From Rudaea sp. (GTDB taxonomy: Bacteria > Pseudomonadota > Gammaproteobacteria > Xanthomonadales > Rhodanobacteraceae), in the NCBI GenBank assembly GCA_031291055.1, contig JARLJU010000236.1, positions 265,380 through 329,379 on the forward strand: DNA of 64,000 nucleotides, given 5' to 3'. Shown in pieces: positions 1 through 10,340 of the stretch (its first letter is position 1; each line of letters starts with the position of its first letter). Position numbers and translations under genes: made by a program. Below the pieces are notes generated by a model that saw nothing but the letters and a program-made list of their open reading frames with translations, did no database searches and was not told the origin of the DNA.

Positions 1-10
1 TCGATGCGGT

Positions 11-1243
11 TCACAGCGAAATTCCCTCGCGCCTGGCAATCGTATGCACATCCTTGTCGCCGCGGCCGGAAAGGTTCACAAGTATCAATTTATCCTTTGC
101 CAGACCGCGTGCGATTTTCATCGCCTGGGCGACGGCATGACTGGATTCAAGTGCGGCAAGAATACCTTCGGTGAGGGCCAGTTCGTGGAACGCAGCCAGC
201 GCCTCGTCATCGGTGACGCCGACGTAGCTGGCGCGGCCACAGTCCTTGAGGAATGCGTGCTCGGGACCGACGCCGGGATAATCCAGCCCCGCGGAAATCG
301 AATGCGTCTCGGTGATCTGGCCGTTGTCGTCGCAGATCACATAGGTACGGTTGCCGTGCAGGATGCCGGGACGGCCGGCCGCCAACGACGCGGCGTGGCG
401 CCCCGTGGCGATGCCCTCGCCCGCCGCTTCCGCGCCGACGATGGCGACATCGCGGTCGTTGAGGAAGGCATGAAACAGCCCGATCGCATTGGAGCCGCCG
501 CCCACGCAGGCGACCAGCGTATCGGGCAGTCGTCCGAATTGTTCCAGCATCTGCACGCGCGCCTCACGGCCAACCACGGCGTTGAAATCGCGCACCATGA
601 GCGGATATGGATGCGGGCCGGCCACGGTTCCGATGATGTAGAACGTGTTTTCGACGTTGCTCACCCAATCGCGCATCGCTTCGTTGAGCGCATCCTTGAG
701 GGTCTTCGAGCCGGACGTGACCGGCACAACCTGAGCGCCGAGCAGCTTCATGCGATAGACATTGATCGCCTGGCGCTCGATATCGACGGCGCCCATGTAG
801 ACGACGCACTCCAGTCCCAGCCGTGCCGCAACCGTGGCGCTGGCGACGCCGTGCTGGCCCGCGCCGGTTTCCGCAATGATGCGGCTCTTGCCCATGCGCC
901 TGGCGACAAGCGCCTGGCCGACCGTGTTGTTGATCTTGTGCGCGCCGGTATGGTTGAGGTCTTCGCGCTTGAACAGGATCTGTGCGCCGCCGATTTTCTT
1001 CGACAACCGCTGCGCGTGATAGATCGGGCTCGGCCGGCCGACGTAGTGCTTGAGGTCGTATTCGAGTTCGGCGATGAATTCCGGATCCTTGCGCAGGCGC
1101 AGATACGCCTGCGTCAATTCCGCCAGCGGCGCCATCAGCGTTTCGGCGACATAGCTGCCGCCGTAGGGACCAAAGCGCCCGTGCGCATCGGGCCATGCGC
1201 TGAAATCGATCGTGGGTTCGCTTTTAGCTTTTGTCGCCAGCAC
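11..1243 (-). CDS. trpB: Tryptophan synthase beta chain
   Basis: PLP enzyme that condenses indole with L-serine to make tryptophan; it works as an alpha2beta2 complex with TrpA in the cytoplasm. The PLP-lysine region [10 protein letters not shown] and the glycine-rich phosphate loop [10 protein letters not shown] are both visible. The open frame reaches 1381, but the first ~46 codons overlap trpF and look non-coding. A GTG at 1243 has GGAG six bases upstream and gives a 410-aa protein, close to the usual 400. It overlaps the end of trpF by 20 bp, so the two are probably translationally coupled. trpA would be expected just beyond the left edge. Confidence 0.95.
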   Translation of the reverse strand: MLATKAKSEPTIDFSAWPDAHGRFGPYGGSYVAETLMAPLAELTQAYLRLRKDPEFIAELEYDLKHYVGRPSPIYHAQRLSKKIGGAQILFKREDLNHTGAHKINNTVGQALVARRMGKSRIIAETGAGQHGVASATVAARLGLECVVYMGAVDIERQAINVYRMKLLGAQVVPVTSGSKTLKDALNEAMRDWVSNVENTFYIIGTVAGPHPYPLMVRDFNAVVGREARVQMLEQFGRLPDTLVACVGGGSNAIGLFHAFLNDRDVAIVGAEAAGEGIATGRHAASLAAGRPGILHGNRTYVICDDNGQITETHSISAGLDYPGVGPEHAFLKDCGRASYVGVTDDEALAAFHELALTEGILAALESSHAVAQAMKIARGLAKDKLILVNLSGRGDKDVHTIARREGISL

Positions 1244-1892
1244 CTTGTTCTCCAGAAGCTCGCCTGACTTCGTCGACGAAACGCCGCATCTTTTTCGCAT
1301 CCTTGACGCCCGGCACCGATTCGATGCCACTGGATACATCCACGGCATACGGTCGCGCCGAACGGATCGCTGCGCCGACATTATCGCAGGTCAGGCCACC
1401 GGCCAGCAGCAAGGCATGCTGCAGCCCGGTCGGCACTAGCGACCAGTCGAACGACCTGCCGCTCCCGCCCTGCTCGCCGGCGGCATGGCCGTCCAGCAGA
1501 AAACCTGTTGCCTGGGGATGCGCTGCGATGACCCGATGCACGTCCGCATCCCCGCCCATCGGCACGGCCTTGAGGTAACGGCGGCCGTAGCGGACGCAGT
1601 CGGCAGCATCCTCATGACCGTGGAATTGCAGCATATCCGGCGCGACGATGTCGATTGCCGCGGCAATCCAGGCCGGATCGTCGTCCATGAACAGTGCAGC
1701 CGCCGTGACGAAGGGCGGCAGTGCGCGGCGGATTTCCCGCGCCAATTCCGGATCGACAAAGCGACGGCTCTTGCGCGTCAGTACCAGACCGACCGCGTCG
1801 ACGCCGAGCGCGACTGCCGCCCGCGCATCCTCGACACGGGTAATGCCGCAAAACTTGATGCGAGTGCGCGCTATCGCGTTCGGCGAGGTCAC
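1224..1892 (-). CDS. trpF: Phosphoribosylanthranilate isomerase
   Basis: Catalyses the Amadori rearrangement of N-(5-phosphoribosyl)anthranilate to CdRP, the third step of tryptophan synthesis. The N-terminal KFCGITR motif carries the catalytic cysteine, and the C-terminal half has the family's GGL and DVSSGIES segments that close the TIM barrel. The frame runs upstream to 2021 inside truA. I chose GTG 1892 because it overlaps the truA stop in a GTGA junction and has GAGGTG about eight bases upstream. This gives 222 aa, the family size. The minus-strand order is truA-trpF-trpB. Confidence 0.94.
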   Translation of the reverse strand: MTSPNAIARTRIKFCGITRVEDARAAVALGVDAVGLVLTRKSRRFVDPELAREIRRALPPFVTAAALFMDDDPAWIAAAIDIVAPDMLQFHGHEDAADCVRYGRRYLKAVPMGGDADVHRVIAAHPQATGFLLDGHAAGEQGGSGRSFDWSLVPTGLQHALLLAGGLTCDNVGAAIRSARPYAVDVSSGIESVPGVKDAKKMRRFVDEVRRASGEQGAGDKS

Positions 1893-2659
1893 GGCAGGGT
1901 CACCTCGGCGGGCAGACCGCAGTCCGGCGGATACAAAGGCCCGAGAAAGGTCAAGCCCTGCGCCGGCGCCGTCGGCCCGGCCACCGAGCGATCGCGCCCG
2001 GCCAGCAGTTGCTCGATCCATGCGGTCGGCGCGTCGCCGCGTCCGACCGGCAGCAGGCTACCCACGATGTTGCGCACCATGTGATGCAGGAACGCATTCG
2101 CCTGGATCTGGATCGAGATCTTATCGTCGTCGCGCGCAATCCTGATCTCATGCAACGACCGCCTTGGCGAGCGTGCCTGGCAGGCAATCGTGCGAAAGGC
2201 GCTGAAGTCATGCTCGCCGACCAGTGCCTGCGCGGCTCGGTGCATCAGCGTCGCATCGAGCGGTCGGCGCTCCCAGGCGACATAGCGGGCCTGCAATGCC
2301 GGTCGCACGGGGCGATTGAGGATCAGGTAGCGATAGCGGCGCGCGCGCGCGCCGAAGCGCGCATGGAAGTCGGCAGCGACCGGCTGCGCCCAGCGCACGG
2401 CGATGCTGCCCGGCAGATGCGAATTCGCACCGAGCGCCCAGCCACGCGCGCTGCGTTGCGCCTGCGTGTCGAAGTGCACAACCTGACAGCGTGCGTGCAC
2501 GCCGGAATCCGTGCGGCCGGCGCAGACGACGTCGATCGGCGCATCGGCGACATACGACAAAGCCTTCTCGACTGCGGCCTGGACTGCGTTGCCGTGGCTC
2601 AGGCGCTGCCAGCCGAGAAAATCGGTGCCGTCGTATTCGATGCCCAGCGCGATGCGCAA
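1889..2659 (-). CDS. truA: tRNA pseudouridine(38-40) synthase
   Basis: Makes pseudouridine at positions 38-40 of the tRNA anticodon arm. The catalytic aspartate motif [11 protein letters not shown] is present, and the protein opens with the usual [18 protein letters not shown]. The open frame begins at a TTG at 2677. A second TTG at 2659 has AGGAG seven bases upstream and gives the family's normal N-terminus, so I prefer 2659 (256 aa). It comes first in a truA-trpF-trpB run joined by overlapping stops and starts. Confidence 0.93.
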   Translation of the reverse strand: MRIALGIEYDGTDFLGWQRLSHGNAVQAAVEKALSYVADAPIDVVCAGRTDSGVHARCQVVHFDTQAQRSARGWALGANSHLPGSIAVRWAQPVAADFHARFGARARRYRYLILNRPVRPALQARYVAWERRPLDATLMHRAAQALVGEHDFSAFRTIACQARSPRRSLHEIRIARDDDKISIQIQANAFLHHMVRNIVGSLLPVGRGDAPTAWIEQLLAGRDRSVAGPTAPAQGLTFLGPLYPPDCGLPAEVTLP

Positions 2660-2783
2660 AGCAGGACTCCTGGACAATTATGGCGGGGATTCTAACGATA
2701 CCCTGATCCATGTCGAGTTCGAGCGACTGGTTTTCCCGTTGCTTGCCGCGGCGGGAGAACCCGATGGTTGCAAGCTGCCGTCG

Positions 2784-2809
2784 AAAAAAAAGCCGGGCAT
2801 GCGCCCGGC
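2784..2809 (-). terminator. Rho-independent terminator after fimV
   Basis: A perfect 7-bp stem GCCGGGC/GCCCGGC (2792-2798 with 2803-2809) has a 4-nt loop. Eight A residues at 2784-2791 become a T-run on the minus strand. It lies in the 176-nt gap between the fimV stop and the truA start, so it ends fimV transcripts and separates them from the truA-trp unit. Confidence 0.85.
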
Positions 2810-2835
2810 CATAACTGCGTTGGAGACCCCCCCGC

Positions 2836-5424
2836 CTAACGTATTTCGGCGAGCAGCTTGCGCGCTTCGCCTTTTTGCACGTCACTGCCTTCAGCCATGA
2901 CTTCATCGAGCATCGACCGCGCGCCCTCGGGGTCGCCCATGTCCAGATAGGCCTTGGCCAGGTCCAGTTTGGTGCCGATCGCATCCTCGCCGGCGAAGAA
3001 ATCCTCCGCTGGCTTCGGCGCGGCCGCTGCCTGCGCGTCGAATGCCGGCGGTGGCGGCGTCGGATGGCCGACCAGGGTTGCGCCATGATCGAAATCCGTC
3101 TCGTGCGCCGGCGCCACTGCCGCGGCGGCAGCGTGATCGGTCAAATCGAAATCGAAGCTGTCCTCGGGCGCGGTTGGCGCATGCGCGTCGTGGGCGCCGA
3201 GATCAAACGAGTCATCATGCGCATGTCCGTCCCCGGCGTTATGGCCGAAACCGGCATGTTCATCGTGGCCGTATGCCGTCGCGGCGAGATCTTCGCTGCC
3301 GCCGAACAAGGGATTGTGCGGGCACAGTTCCTCGCCCATGGCCCGCACCTGCTGCCACTCGGGCTGGGTCGGATCGGCGATATGCGCGTACATCGCTTCG
3401 GCTGCTGCTTCGAACTTGGCCGCGTCACGCTGCGAGTAATACAGGTTGAGCAGTTCCAGCGACAGCGCCGGATCGCCCGGATGCTGCGCCAGGGCATCGA
3501 GCAGATGATGCTCGTCTTCGCTGACGACGTGTTCTTCCATTCCGCCCGTCGGTTCGATGGGCATGAGTACGGGCTTGGGTTTGCGCATGAAACGCATCAG
3601 CGCAAGCGCGCCGATCAGCAACAGACCGATGCCGCCAATCAGCAACGCGGTATTGTTCTGGTACCACTCCGGTTCTGCCGCCGGCGCGGGCGCGACAGGC
3701 TTCGGCTTCGGTACCACCGGCGCAGCCGGTTTTGCCGGCGTCGACGACGGCGTGGCGGCCAGATCGGTCGGCGGCGTCGGCACCGGTGCAGTCACCGGAA
3801 CTGTCGTCGCCGTTCCTTCTGCAGGCGCAGGCGTTGTCGATGCTGTTGCCGGAGGCGTTGCAGCCGGAGGACTGCCCGCCGTGGCTGGTGTGGTCGTCGG
3901 CGTCGAGGATGGCGTAGCCGGCGTGCTCACCGGTGGCGTAGTTGTCGGCGCCGTCGTGTTCGCGGACGGCGTCGTGGGTGGCGTTGCCGGCTTGGCCGCG
4001 CCAGCTTTGTCGCTGGCGCTGATGTTGCCCCAGATATCCTGCGCGGTGAGTTTGGGTTCGCCCTTCGTACCGGTGTCGGCGGCGGGTTTTGCCGGGGTCT
4101 CCGCCGGCTTTGCCACGACTACCGGCGTTTCGGCAGGTTTGATCGCTGTCGCAGCAGGCGCGGTCGTGCTGGCAGCGGCCTTGCCGGATTGAAGCTCCTT
4201 GAGCTTGTTCTGCAGATCGGCGATCTCTGATTCCTTGAGCGAAATCAGGCGCTGATCCTTGCCATTGAGGTCTTCCAACTGCTTCACCCGCGATTTCAAT
4301 TCGCTGGCTTCCTGCTCACGGCTGGCCAGGGCCTCCTTGGTGCGCGCAAGTTCCGCCTTGGTTTCTGCGCTGCTTCCTGTACCCGTCGACGGCCCCGGAT
4401 GATCCGCCGCGGTCTGGCCGTCCTTGCCGGCGCGGGGCGGCACAAGCGCCAGATGTTCGTTGGACTTCGCCGCGCTCGCAGGGGCAGCCTTGGCGGGCGT
4501 CGCGGCGCTGGGCGCGCCGGCATTGGCGACGACCGTTGGCTTGGACACGGCAGCGTTGCTGCTCCAGGCGTCGTTCTGTTCGCGTACCGCAGCCGCGGCG
4601 GCCATGGAAGACCCGGTCGCCTTGATTTCGTCATTCGAGGGAATACGCAGGATGGCGCCGCGCTTGAGCGCGTTGATGTTGTCCTTGTAGAAAGCGTTCG
4701 GATTGGACTTGAGCAGGGCCAGCATCATCTGGTTGACGTTGGTCGTATCATCCGGGCGCGTGGCCCGGGCGACTTCTGAGAGGGTTTCGCCTGCTGCCAC
4801 CGGGCCATAGTCGCCAGCGGCAGCGGCGTGCGTGGCCGTCGGTGCCGGCGCCTTGGGCGCCGCGGGCGCAGGCGCAGGCTGGGGCTTGGTTGCGGCGACG
4901 GTGTGCGGCGGTTTCACCGTGGTCGCTTTCGGCTTGGGCTGTTTTTCCTCGGCAAGTTTCTGCGCCGGTGCTGCCGCGGCTTCCTTCGCGGGCGCCACCG
5001 TTGCACTGGAACCGCGTACCGCTGGCGCCATGATCGGCGGATCCAGCAACACGGTGTATTCGCGCAGCAGCTTGCCTTTCGGCCAGTTCACCTCAACCAG
5101 AAAATCAAGGAACGGCTCGCGCACTGCGTCCTTGGTCGTCAGCTTGATCACTGCCTGACCACGGCCATTGGTGGCGACCGAAAACTCGATCGGCACGTTC
5201 ACGCGGGCACGATTCAGGCCCACGCGCTGGAAATCCTCGGCGGTCGCCAGGCCAACCGTGAGCCCGCTGGCTTCCGCGGGCGAGTCGGCGGTGACCGGGA
5301 TTTCCGCATCGAGCGGCTGGTTCAGCCCCGACTTGACCTGGATTGACCCCAGGCCGAGCGCGAACGCATTGCCCCCGATCAACGCCAGCGCGATGGCGAG
5401 GGATAATTTGGACGGTCCACTCAT
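2836..5424 (-). CDS. fimV: FimV/HubP polar-hub family protein
   Basis: Large inner-membrane, peptidoglycan-binding scaffold of the FimV/HubP family. In relatives it organises the cell pole and supports type IV pilus assembly. Visible parts: a signal peptide ending near ALG (residue 24-25); the conserved N-terminal FimV domain (about 25-130); a Pro/Ala linker; a LysM-like segment (about 205-263, with AGETLSEVARATRP); a coiled coil (about 350-410); a long Thr/Pro/Ala low-complexity stretch; a single membrane helix (about residues 585-610); an acidic His/Asp-rich cytoplasmic part; and a C-terminal TPR-like cap. At 862 aa it is within the variable family range. The symbol is by family; Xanthomonadales function is inferred. 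Confidence 0.9.
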   Translation of the reverse strand: MSGPSKLSLAIALALIGGNAFALGLGSIQVKSGLNQPLDAEIPVTADSPAEASGLTVGLATAEDFQRVGLNRARVNVPIEFSVATNGRGQAVIKLTTKDAVREPFLDFLVEVNWPKGKLLREYTVLLDPPIMAPAVRGSSATVAPAKEAAAAPAQKLAEEKQPKPKATTVKPPHTVAATKPQPAPAPAAPKAPAPTATHAAAAGDYGPVAAGETLSEVARATRPDDTTNVNQMMLALLKSNPNAFYKDNINALKRGAILRIPSNDEIKATGSSMAAAAAVREQNDAWSSNAAVSKPTVVANAGAPSAATPAKAAPASAAKSNEHLALVPPRAGKDGQTAADHPGPSTGTGSSAETKAELARTKEALASREQEASELKSRVKQLEDLNGKDQRLISLKESEIADLQNKLKELQSGKAAASTTAPAATAIKPAETPVVVAKPAETPAKPAADTGTKGEPKLTAQDIWGNISASDKAGAAKPATPPTTPSANTTAPTTTPPVSTPATPSSTPTTTPATAGSPPAATPPATASTTPAPAEGTATTVPVTAPVPTPPTDLAATPSSTPAKPAAPVVPKPKPVAPAPAAEPEWYQNNTALLIGGIGLLLIGALALMRFMRKPKPVLMPIEPTGGMEEHVVSEDEHHLLDALAQHPGDPALSLELLNLYYSQRDAAKFEAAAEAMYAHIADPTQPEWQQVRAMGEELCPHNPLFGGSEDLAATAYGHDEHAGFGHNAGDGHAHDDSFDLGAHDAHAPTAPEDSFDFDLTDHAAAAAVAPAHETDFDHGATLVGHPTPPPPAFDAQAAAAPKPAEDFFAGEDAIGTKLDLAKAYLDMGDPEGARSMLDEVMAEGSDVQKGEARKLLAEIR

Positions 5425-5508
5425 GAGGTCGTTCCCCCGAAAACAGTAAAAACAGCCTGGCGCAACCCTAAGCTCGAAAACGCCTTATAACACAATCGTA
5501 ACTATAGG

Positions 5509-6543
5509 TCACAAGTAAGTTTTTGCCAATATCTCGGCAATCTGTACCGCGTTCAGTGCCGCGCCCTTGCGAATATTGTCCGAAACGATCCACAGGTTGA
5601 GTCCGCGCGCATGCGAAATATCGTCGCGGATGCGGCCCACGTACACGGCATCGTGGCCAGCAGCGTCGCCAACCGGGGTGGGATAACCACCGGCCTTGCG
5701 CTCATCCATCACCACCACGCCAGGAGCCTTTTCCAGCAAGGCGCGCGCGGCTTCCGCGGTGATTTTCCCGCGGGTCTCGATATGCACCGCTTCGGCATGC
5801 CCATAGAACACCGGCACGCGCACCGCTGTCGGATTCACCTGAATGGACTCGTCGCCGAGAATCTTGCGCGTCTCCCAGACCATTTTCATTTCTTCCTTCG
5901 TATAGCCGTTTTCCTGGAAGTCGTCGATGTGCGGGATCACATTAAATGCAATTTGCTTGCTGAACTTGACCGGCGCGGCCGGCTGGAAATTGAGCAAGGC
6001 GGCGGTCTGCCGGCCGAGTTCCTCCAGCCCGGAGCGCCCGGCCCCGGAAACGGATTGGTACGTCGCCACATTGATGCGTTCGATGCCCACGGCGCGATGG
6101 ATCGGCGCCAGCGCGACCAGCATCTGCATGGTCGAACAGTTCGGATTGGCGATGATGCCGTGGGTCCTGTAGCCGCCGATCGCTTCGGGATTGACCTCGC
6201 TCACGACCAGCGGAATATCGTCGCGGTAACGGAACTCGGACGTGTTGTCGATGACCACAGCGCCCGCGGCCGCGGCGCGCGGCGCATGCTCGCGGCTGAC
6301 CTTGGCACCGGCCGAGAAGAACGCGATGTCAACGCCGGCGAAATCGCAGTCTTCCAGGCTTTTCACCGTGACCTGCCGGTGGCCGAACTCGACCTGGCCG
6401 CCGGCCGATCGCGCGCTCGCAAGCGGGACGAGCTCGGACACGGGAAATTTGCGCTCCGCAAGAATGCCGAGCAGAACCTCGCCCACCGCGCCGGTCGCGC
6501 CGACCATGGCCACCTTGTAACGCCTGCCCGGATTCTGGGTCAT
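5509..6543 (-). CDS. asd: Aspartate-semialdehyde dehydrogenase
   Basis: Reduces L-aspartyl-4-phosphate to the semialdehyde with NADPH, feeding lysine/diaminopimelate, threonine and methionine synthesis. The N-terminal Rossmann motif GATGAVGEVLLGIL is present. The active-site cysteine is in NPNCSTMQM, and the C-terminal substrate and phosphate contacts are retained. The length of 344 aa is normal for the short USG-1-like class. It lies 47 nt downstream of aroC on the same strand, and fimV follows after 84 nt. Confidence 0.95.
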   Translation of the reverse strand: MTQNPGRRYKVAMVGATGAVGEVLLGILAERKFPVSELVPLASARSAGGQVEFGHRQVTVKSLEDCDFAGVDIAFFSAGAKVSREHAPRAAAAGAVVIDNTSEFRYRDDIPLVVSEVNPEAIGGYRTHGIIANPNCSTMQMLVALAPIHRAVGIERINVATYQSVSGAGRSGLEELGRQTAALLNFQPAAPVKFSKQIAFNVIPHIDDFQENGYTKEEMKMVWETRKILGDESIQVNPTAVRVPVFYGHAEAVHIETRGKITAEAARALLEKAPGVVVMDERKAGGYPTPVGDAAGHDAVYVGRIRDDISHARGLNLWIVSDNIRKGAALNAVQIAEILAKTYL

Positions 6544-6590
6544 GAGGCCTTGTCCACCTTTTCAAGTTGTATAAATTTTCACGGTGCGCA

Positions 6591-7706
6591 TCAGCGCATC
6601 GTTCCGGGAATACGCGGCATGATCGCGCCGACATCCCCGCACTGCGCGCGGTGGCGCAACGCCTGGTCCATCAGCACGAGGGCAACCATCGCCTCGGCGA
6701 TCGGTGTGGCGCGGATGCCGACGCAGGGATCGTGACGACCCTTGGTGCGGACTTCAACCGCTTCGCCTGCAAGATTCACGCTGCGGCCGGGAACGAGAAT
6801 GCTCGAGGCCGGCTTCAGCGCGATCGAGGCGAGGATGTGCTGGCCGGTCGAAATGCCGCCGAGGATGCCGCCGGCGTGGTTGGACAGGAATCCTGCCGCT
6901 GTCATCTCGTCGCGGTGCTCGCTGCCACGCTGGGTCACTGCCGCGCATCCGGCGCCGATCTCCACGCCCTTGACCGCATTGATCGACATCAGCGCCGCAG
7001 CCAGTTCGCCGTCGAGCTTGCCGTAGATCGGCTCGCCCCAGCCCGGCGGAACGTTTTCCGCGACGACATTCACGCGTGCGCCGATCGAATCTCCAGACTT
7101 GCGCAGCACGTCGATGTACTTCTGCAGTTCCGCCACCGTGGCCGCATCAGGCCAGAAGAACGCATTGGCATTGACCTGGTCCCAGTCGATCACACCGCTT
7201 TCAGTCAGCCGCGGCGTCAACGGCCCAAGCTGGGCCAGCCAGCCACGCACGACAATGTGGAATTTTTCCCGCAGCCACTTTTTGGCGATCACGCCGGCCG
7301 CTACGCGCATGGTCGTCTCGCGCGCCGAGGCTCGCCCGCCGCCGCGATGATCGCGAATGCCGTATTTCTGCCAGTAGGTGTAATCGGCGTGACCCGGCCG
7401 GAATACATCGGCAAGTTCGGCGTAGTCCTTTGAACGCGCGTCGGTGTTGCGGATCAGCAGCGCGATCGGCGTCCCGGTGGTGATCCCTTCGTACACGCCC
7501 GACAGGATCTCCACGTCGTCGGTTTCATGCCGTTGCGAGGTGTAGCGCGATTTGCCGGTAGCGCGGCGTTCCAGATCGCGGCGGAAATCGTCCGGCGCGA
7601 TCGCGACGCCCGGCGGGCAGCCGTCGATCACGCAGCCGATCGCCGGCCCGTGGCTTTCGCCGAAAGTGGTGACCGTAAAAAGTTTTCCGAATGAATTGCT
7701 CGACAC
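6591..7706 (-). CDS. aroC: Chorismate synthase
   Basis: Converts EPSP to chorismate using reduced FMN, the last step of the shikimate pathway that feeds the trp genes nearby. Family signatures seen are [18 protein letters not shown] near the N-terminus, [19 protein letters not shown] in the middle, and the conserved arginine-rich RGRHDPC-type segment near the C-terminus. The start is a GTG with GAGG a few bases upstream, only three nucleotides after the prmB stop. At 371 aa it is full length. Confidence 0.96.
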   Translation of the reverse strand: MSSNSFGKLFTVTTFGESHGPAIGCVIDGCPPGVAIAPDDFRRDLERRATGKSRYTSQRHETDDVEILSGVYEGITTGTPIALLIRNTDARSKDYAELADVFRPGHADYTYWQKYGIRDHRGGGRASARETTMRVAAGVIAKKWLREKFHIVVRGWLAQLGPLTPRLTESGVIDWDQVNANAFFWPDAATVAELQKYIDVLRKSGDSIGARVNVVAENVPPGWGEPIYGKLDGELAAALMSINAVKGVEIGAGCAAVTQRGSEHRDEMTAAGFLSNHAGGILGGISTGQHILASIALKPASSILVPGRSVNLAGEAVEVRTKGRHDPCVGIRATPIAEAMVALVLMDQALRHRAQCGDVGAIMPRIPGTMR

Positions 7707-7709
7707 TCG

Positions 7710-8639
7710 CTACCTCGTTGCCAACACCGCGTCGATCGATTTGGCGTGGTTGACCAGATCGCCGCGTGCGATCGCGAACACGCCCATCTGGCCCACCTCG
7801 AATTCGATCCAGTTGAGCGGCAGTTTCGGCAGCAGCCGCGCCAATGCTCGCTCGCTTTCGCCGACTTCGACGATCAGCCAGCCATCCTTGCTCAAATGCG
7901 CCGGCGCCTCGGCAAGGATGCGCAGCGCGAAATCCAGGCCGTCGTCACCGGCGCGCAAGCCTAGTGCCGGCTCATGGCTGTATTCGGGCGGCAATGCGGC
8001 ATATTCCTGCTCGGTCACGTAAGGCGGATTGCTCACGATCAGATCGTAGACCTGCCCTTGGAGGCCGGCGAACAAATCCGATTTCACCGCGCGCACGCGA
8101 TCCTCGACATTCTGGAATTCGATATTTTCACGCGCCAGCGCCAGCGCGGCATCGCTGATGTCGGCAAGATCGACCTGCCAATCCTGGTTGTGTGCGGCCA
8201 TCGCAATGCCGATGCAGCCTGAGCCCGTGCACAGATCAAGTGCGCGACTCACCGCCAGGCCGTCCAGCCATGGTGAGAAACCGTTCTGGATCGACTCGGC
8301 AATCGGCGAGCGCGGCACCAGGGCGCGCTCGTCGGACTTGAACTTGAGTCCGGCGAACCATGCCTCGCCGGTGAGATAGGCGACGGGCTTGCGCTCGCTC
8401 ACGCGGCGCTCGATCAGGGCCAGGATGGTTTTTTTCTCCATGGCGGTCAGTTTCGCGCCGCCATAGGCCGGCGACAGATCGTGCGGCAGATGCAGTGCAT
8501 GCAGCACCAGGTGCGTGGCTTCGTCCAGCGCATTGTCGTAGCTGTGGCCGAAGGTCAATTCCGAGCTGGCGAAGCAGCTGGCACCATAGCGGATGAAATC
8601 GATGATCGAGGCGAGTTCTTGGGTCACGTCGGCGAGCAT
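7710..8639 (-). CDS. prmB: 50S ribosomal protein L3 glutamine methyltransferase
   Basis: SAM-dependent N5-methyltransferase expected to modify a glutamine of ribosomal protein L3. It shows the class I SAM motif LDLCTGSGCIGIAMA and the catalytic NPPY loop in DLIVSNPPYVTEQEY. The VPRSPIAESI segment before the SAM fold fits PrmB rather than the release-factor enzyme PrmC. The frame extends to 8891, but the ATG at 8639 gives 309 aa with the expected N-terminus. It leads the prmB-aroC-asd run. Confidence 0.93.
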   Translation of the reverse strand: MLADVTQELASIIDFIRYGASCFASSELTFGHSYDNALDEATHLVLHALHLPHDLSPAYGGAKLTAMEKKTILALIERRVSERKPVAYLTGEAWFAGLKFKSDERALVPRSPIAESIQNGFSPWLDGLAVSRALDLCTGSGCIGIAMAAHNQDWQVDLADISDAALALARENIEFQNVEDRVRAVKSDLFAGLQGQVYDLIVSNPPYVTEQEYAALPPEYSHEPALGLRAGDDGLDFALRILAEAPAHLSKDGWLIVEVGESERALARLLPKLPLNWIEFEVGQMGVFAIARGDLVNHAKSIDAVLATR

Positions 8640-8719
8640 GCATGAAGTTGATGGTGCATAGCGGCAAGTATAGGGGAAGCACGCCGCGATAAAGCAGCGT
8701 GGCCACAAAGCAGCCCCGT

Positions 8720-8731
8720 TATAATGCCGCG
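8720..8731 (+). promoter_or_regulatory. -10 box of a leaderless sco promoter
   Basis: A perfect TATAAT at 8720-8725 ends only six nucleotides before the sco ATG at 8732. A transcript from this box would start at or next to the A of the start codon. No convincing -35 box is visible, and there is no Shine-Dalgarno sequence. Confidence 0.55.
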
Positions 8732-9373
8732 ATGAGCACACCTTCTTCCTCCTCACGCGCGCTGCCCATGTGGCTGATCCTCGTCGCGGCGCTGGCTGCC
8801 GGTTCGGGATTGTGGCTGGGCAACCGCTTTCTCGGCGCGCCGGCGCCCGCCAGACTCGAAAATGCGGTGCGCTATCCGGCGCCGCGCACAATCCCCGAAT
8901 TCCATCTCATGCAGGCCAGTGGCCAGCCATTGAGCCTGAGCGACTGGCGCGGCCACTGGAATGTCGTGTATTTCGGCTACACCAATTGCCCGGATGTCTG
9001 CCCGACCACACTGGCGACGTTCAAGCAGGTCTGGAAAGACCTGGGCGCGCGTGGACTCACCGATTCGGTGCGCATCGATTTCATTTCCGTCGATCCGCAG
9101 CGCGATACGCCCGGACACCTGCGGCAGTACGTCGATTTCTTCAGTCCCGACTTCGTCGCGGCCACCGGCAGCGATGAGGATCTGACTGCGCTGACCCGCT
9201 CGCTCGGTCTGGTCTACAGCCGCAGCACGGATGCCAACGGCGCGGTCGAGGTCGATCACAGCGGCTCGGCCGTGATCATCGATCCGCAGGGGCACCTGAT
9301 AGGCATGTTCCGGCCGCCTTTCGCGGCAAGCGCGCTGAGCAACGATCTTGCTGCCCTGATCAAGCAGGGCTGA
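8732..9373 (+). CDS. SCO1/SenC family copper chaperone
   Basis: Membrane-anchored thioredoxin-fold protein that in its family delivers copper to the CuA site of cytochrome c oxidase. An N-terminal membrane anchor (about residues 12-30) is followed by the copper motif CPDVC in FGYTNCPDVCPTT and the distal histidine in VDHSGSAV; both ligand sets are intact. The annotated ATG follows a TATAAT box by six bases and has no ribosome site. The longer reading from 8699 adds eleven unsupported residues. psd follows two nucleotides later. No oxidase genes are in the window. Confidence 0.92.
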   Translation: MSTPSSSSRALPMWLILVAALAAGSGLWLGNRFLGAPAPARLENAVRYPAPRTIPEFHLMQASGQPLSLSDWRGHWNVVYFGYTNCPDVCPTTLATFKQVWKDLGARGLTDSVRIDFISVDPQRDTPGHLRQYVDFFSPDFVAATGSDEDLTALTRSLGLVYSRSTDANGAVEVDHSGSAVIIDPQGHLIGMFRPPFAASALSNDLAALIKQG

Positions 9374-9375
9374 CC

Positions 9376-10233
9376 ATGCGCTTTGCGGTCGGCCTGCAAT
9401 ACCTGTTGCCGCACCATGCCCTGTCGCGCGTCGTCTACTCGGCGACGCGCTGGACCTGGCGGCCGTGGAAGGATTTCCTCATCCGGAAAATCATACGAAA
9501 TTACAATGTGGACATGAGCGAGGCACTGCAACCGGAGCCCGCGGCGTATCCGAGCTTCAACGCCTTTTTCACGCGCGCGCTGAATGCAGGAGCACGCACG
9601 GCAGCGCCCGAGGCGGATGCCATACTCTGCCCCGCCGACGGCCGCATCAGCCAGGCCGGCGCGATTCGCGACGGACGTATCTTCCAGGCCAAGGGTTTCG
9701 ACTTCAGCGCGGCCGAATTGCTCGGCGACGATGCCGCCGCCGCGCCATACATGAACGGCCACTTCGTCACCGTCTACCTGTCGCCACGTGACTATCACCG
9801 TGTGCATGCGCCGCTGGCCGGCACGCTGCGCGAAACGGTGCACATTCCCGGGCGCATTTTCAGCGTCGCGCCATTCACGGTCGCCGCTGTGCCGCGTCTG
9901 TTCGCGCGCAACGAGCGCGTGATCTGCCATTTTGACGGCGACCGCGCCGATCCAGGCCGGGGCTCCTATGCGCTGGCCATGGTCGGGGCGATGCTGGTGT
10001 CTGGCGTCCAGACCGTCTGGGGCGGCGTCGAGATTCCGCCGTATGCCGGCGCGATCACGCGCAAGGACTATCGCGGCCGCAACATCCGTCTGGATCGTTT
10101 CGCGGAACTGGGACGTTTCAACATGGGTTCGACCGTCATCCTCCTGTTGCCGGCAGGTGCGGCGGAACTGGCTTCGGGTCTGCAGGCCGATGCGCCGGTG
10201 CGCGTGGGCCAGTCCCTTGGCCGCCTGATTTGA
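9376..10233 (+). CDS. psd: Phosphatidylserine decarboxylase proenzyme
   Basis: Makes phosphatidylethanolamine from phosphatidylserine at the inner membrane. The precursor cuts itself before a serine that becomes the pyruvoyl group. The cleavage site is FNMGSTVILLLP near the C-terminus, a small variation of the common LGST. The catalytic histidine region SPRDYHRVHAP is also clear. At 285 aa it matches the bacterial type I enzyme. Its ATG is two nucleotides after the sco stop, so the two are cotranscribed. Confidence 0.95.
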   Translation: MRFAVGLQYLLPHHALSRVVYSATRWTWRPWKDFLIRKIIRNYNVDMSEALQPEPAAYPSFNAFFTRALNAGARTAAPEADAILCPADGRISQAGAIRDGRIFQAKGFDFSAAELLGDDAAAAPYMNGHFVTVYLSPRDYHRVHAPLAGTLRETVHIPGRIFSVAPFTVAAVPRLFARNERVICHFDGDRADPGRGSYALAMVGAMLVSGVQTVWGGVEIPPYAGAITRKDYRGRNIRLDRFAELGRFNMGSTVILLLPAGAAELASGLQADAPVRVGQSLGRLI

Positions 10234-10340
10234 GCTTTCTTGTTGGTTTTTTGCAACGCGTCAAATCCCCAGTTTTCCGCCCCCTTCCAACGGTTCCGGT
10301 AGGGGTAAATACCGCGTGCAATTTTTCTGGAAATCCCCCA

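Noticed and set aside
2875..4230. 451-codon plus-strand frame opposite fimV
   Set aside because: Arginine-rich low complexity produced by the Pro/Ala/Thr codons of fimV; no start context.
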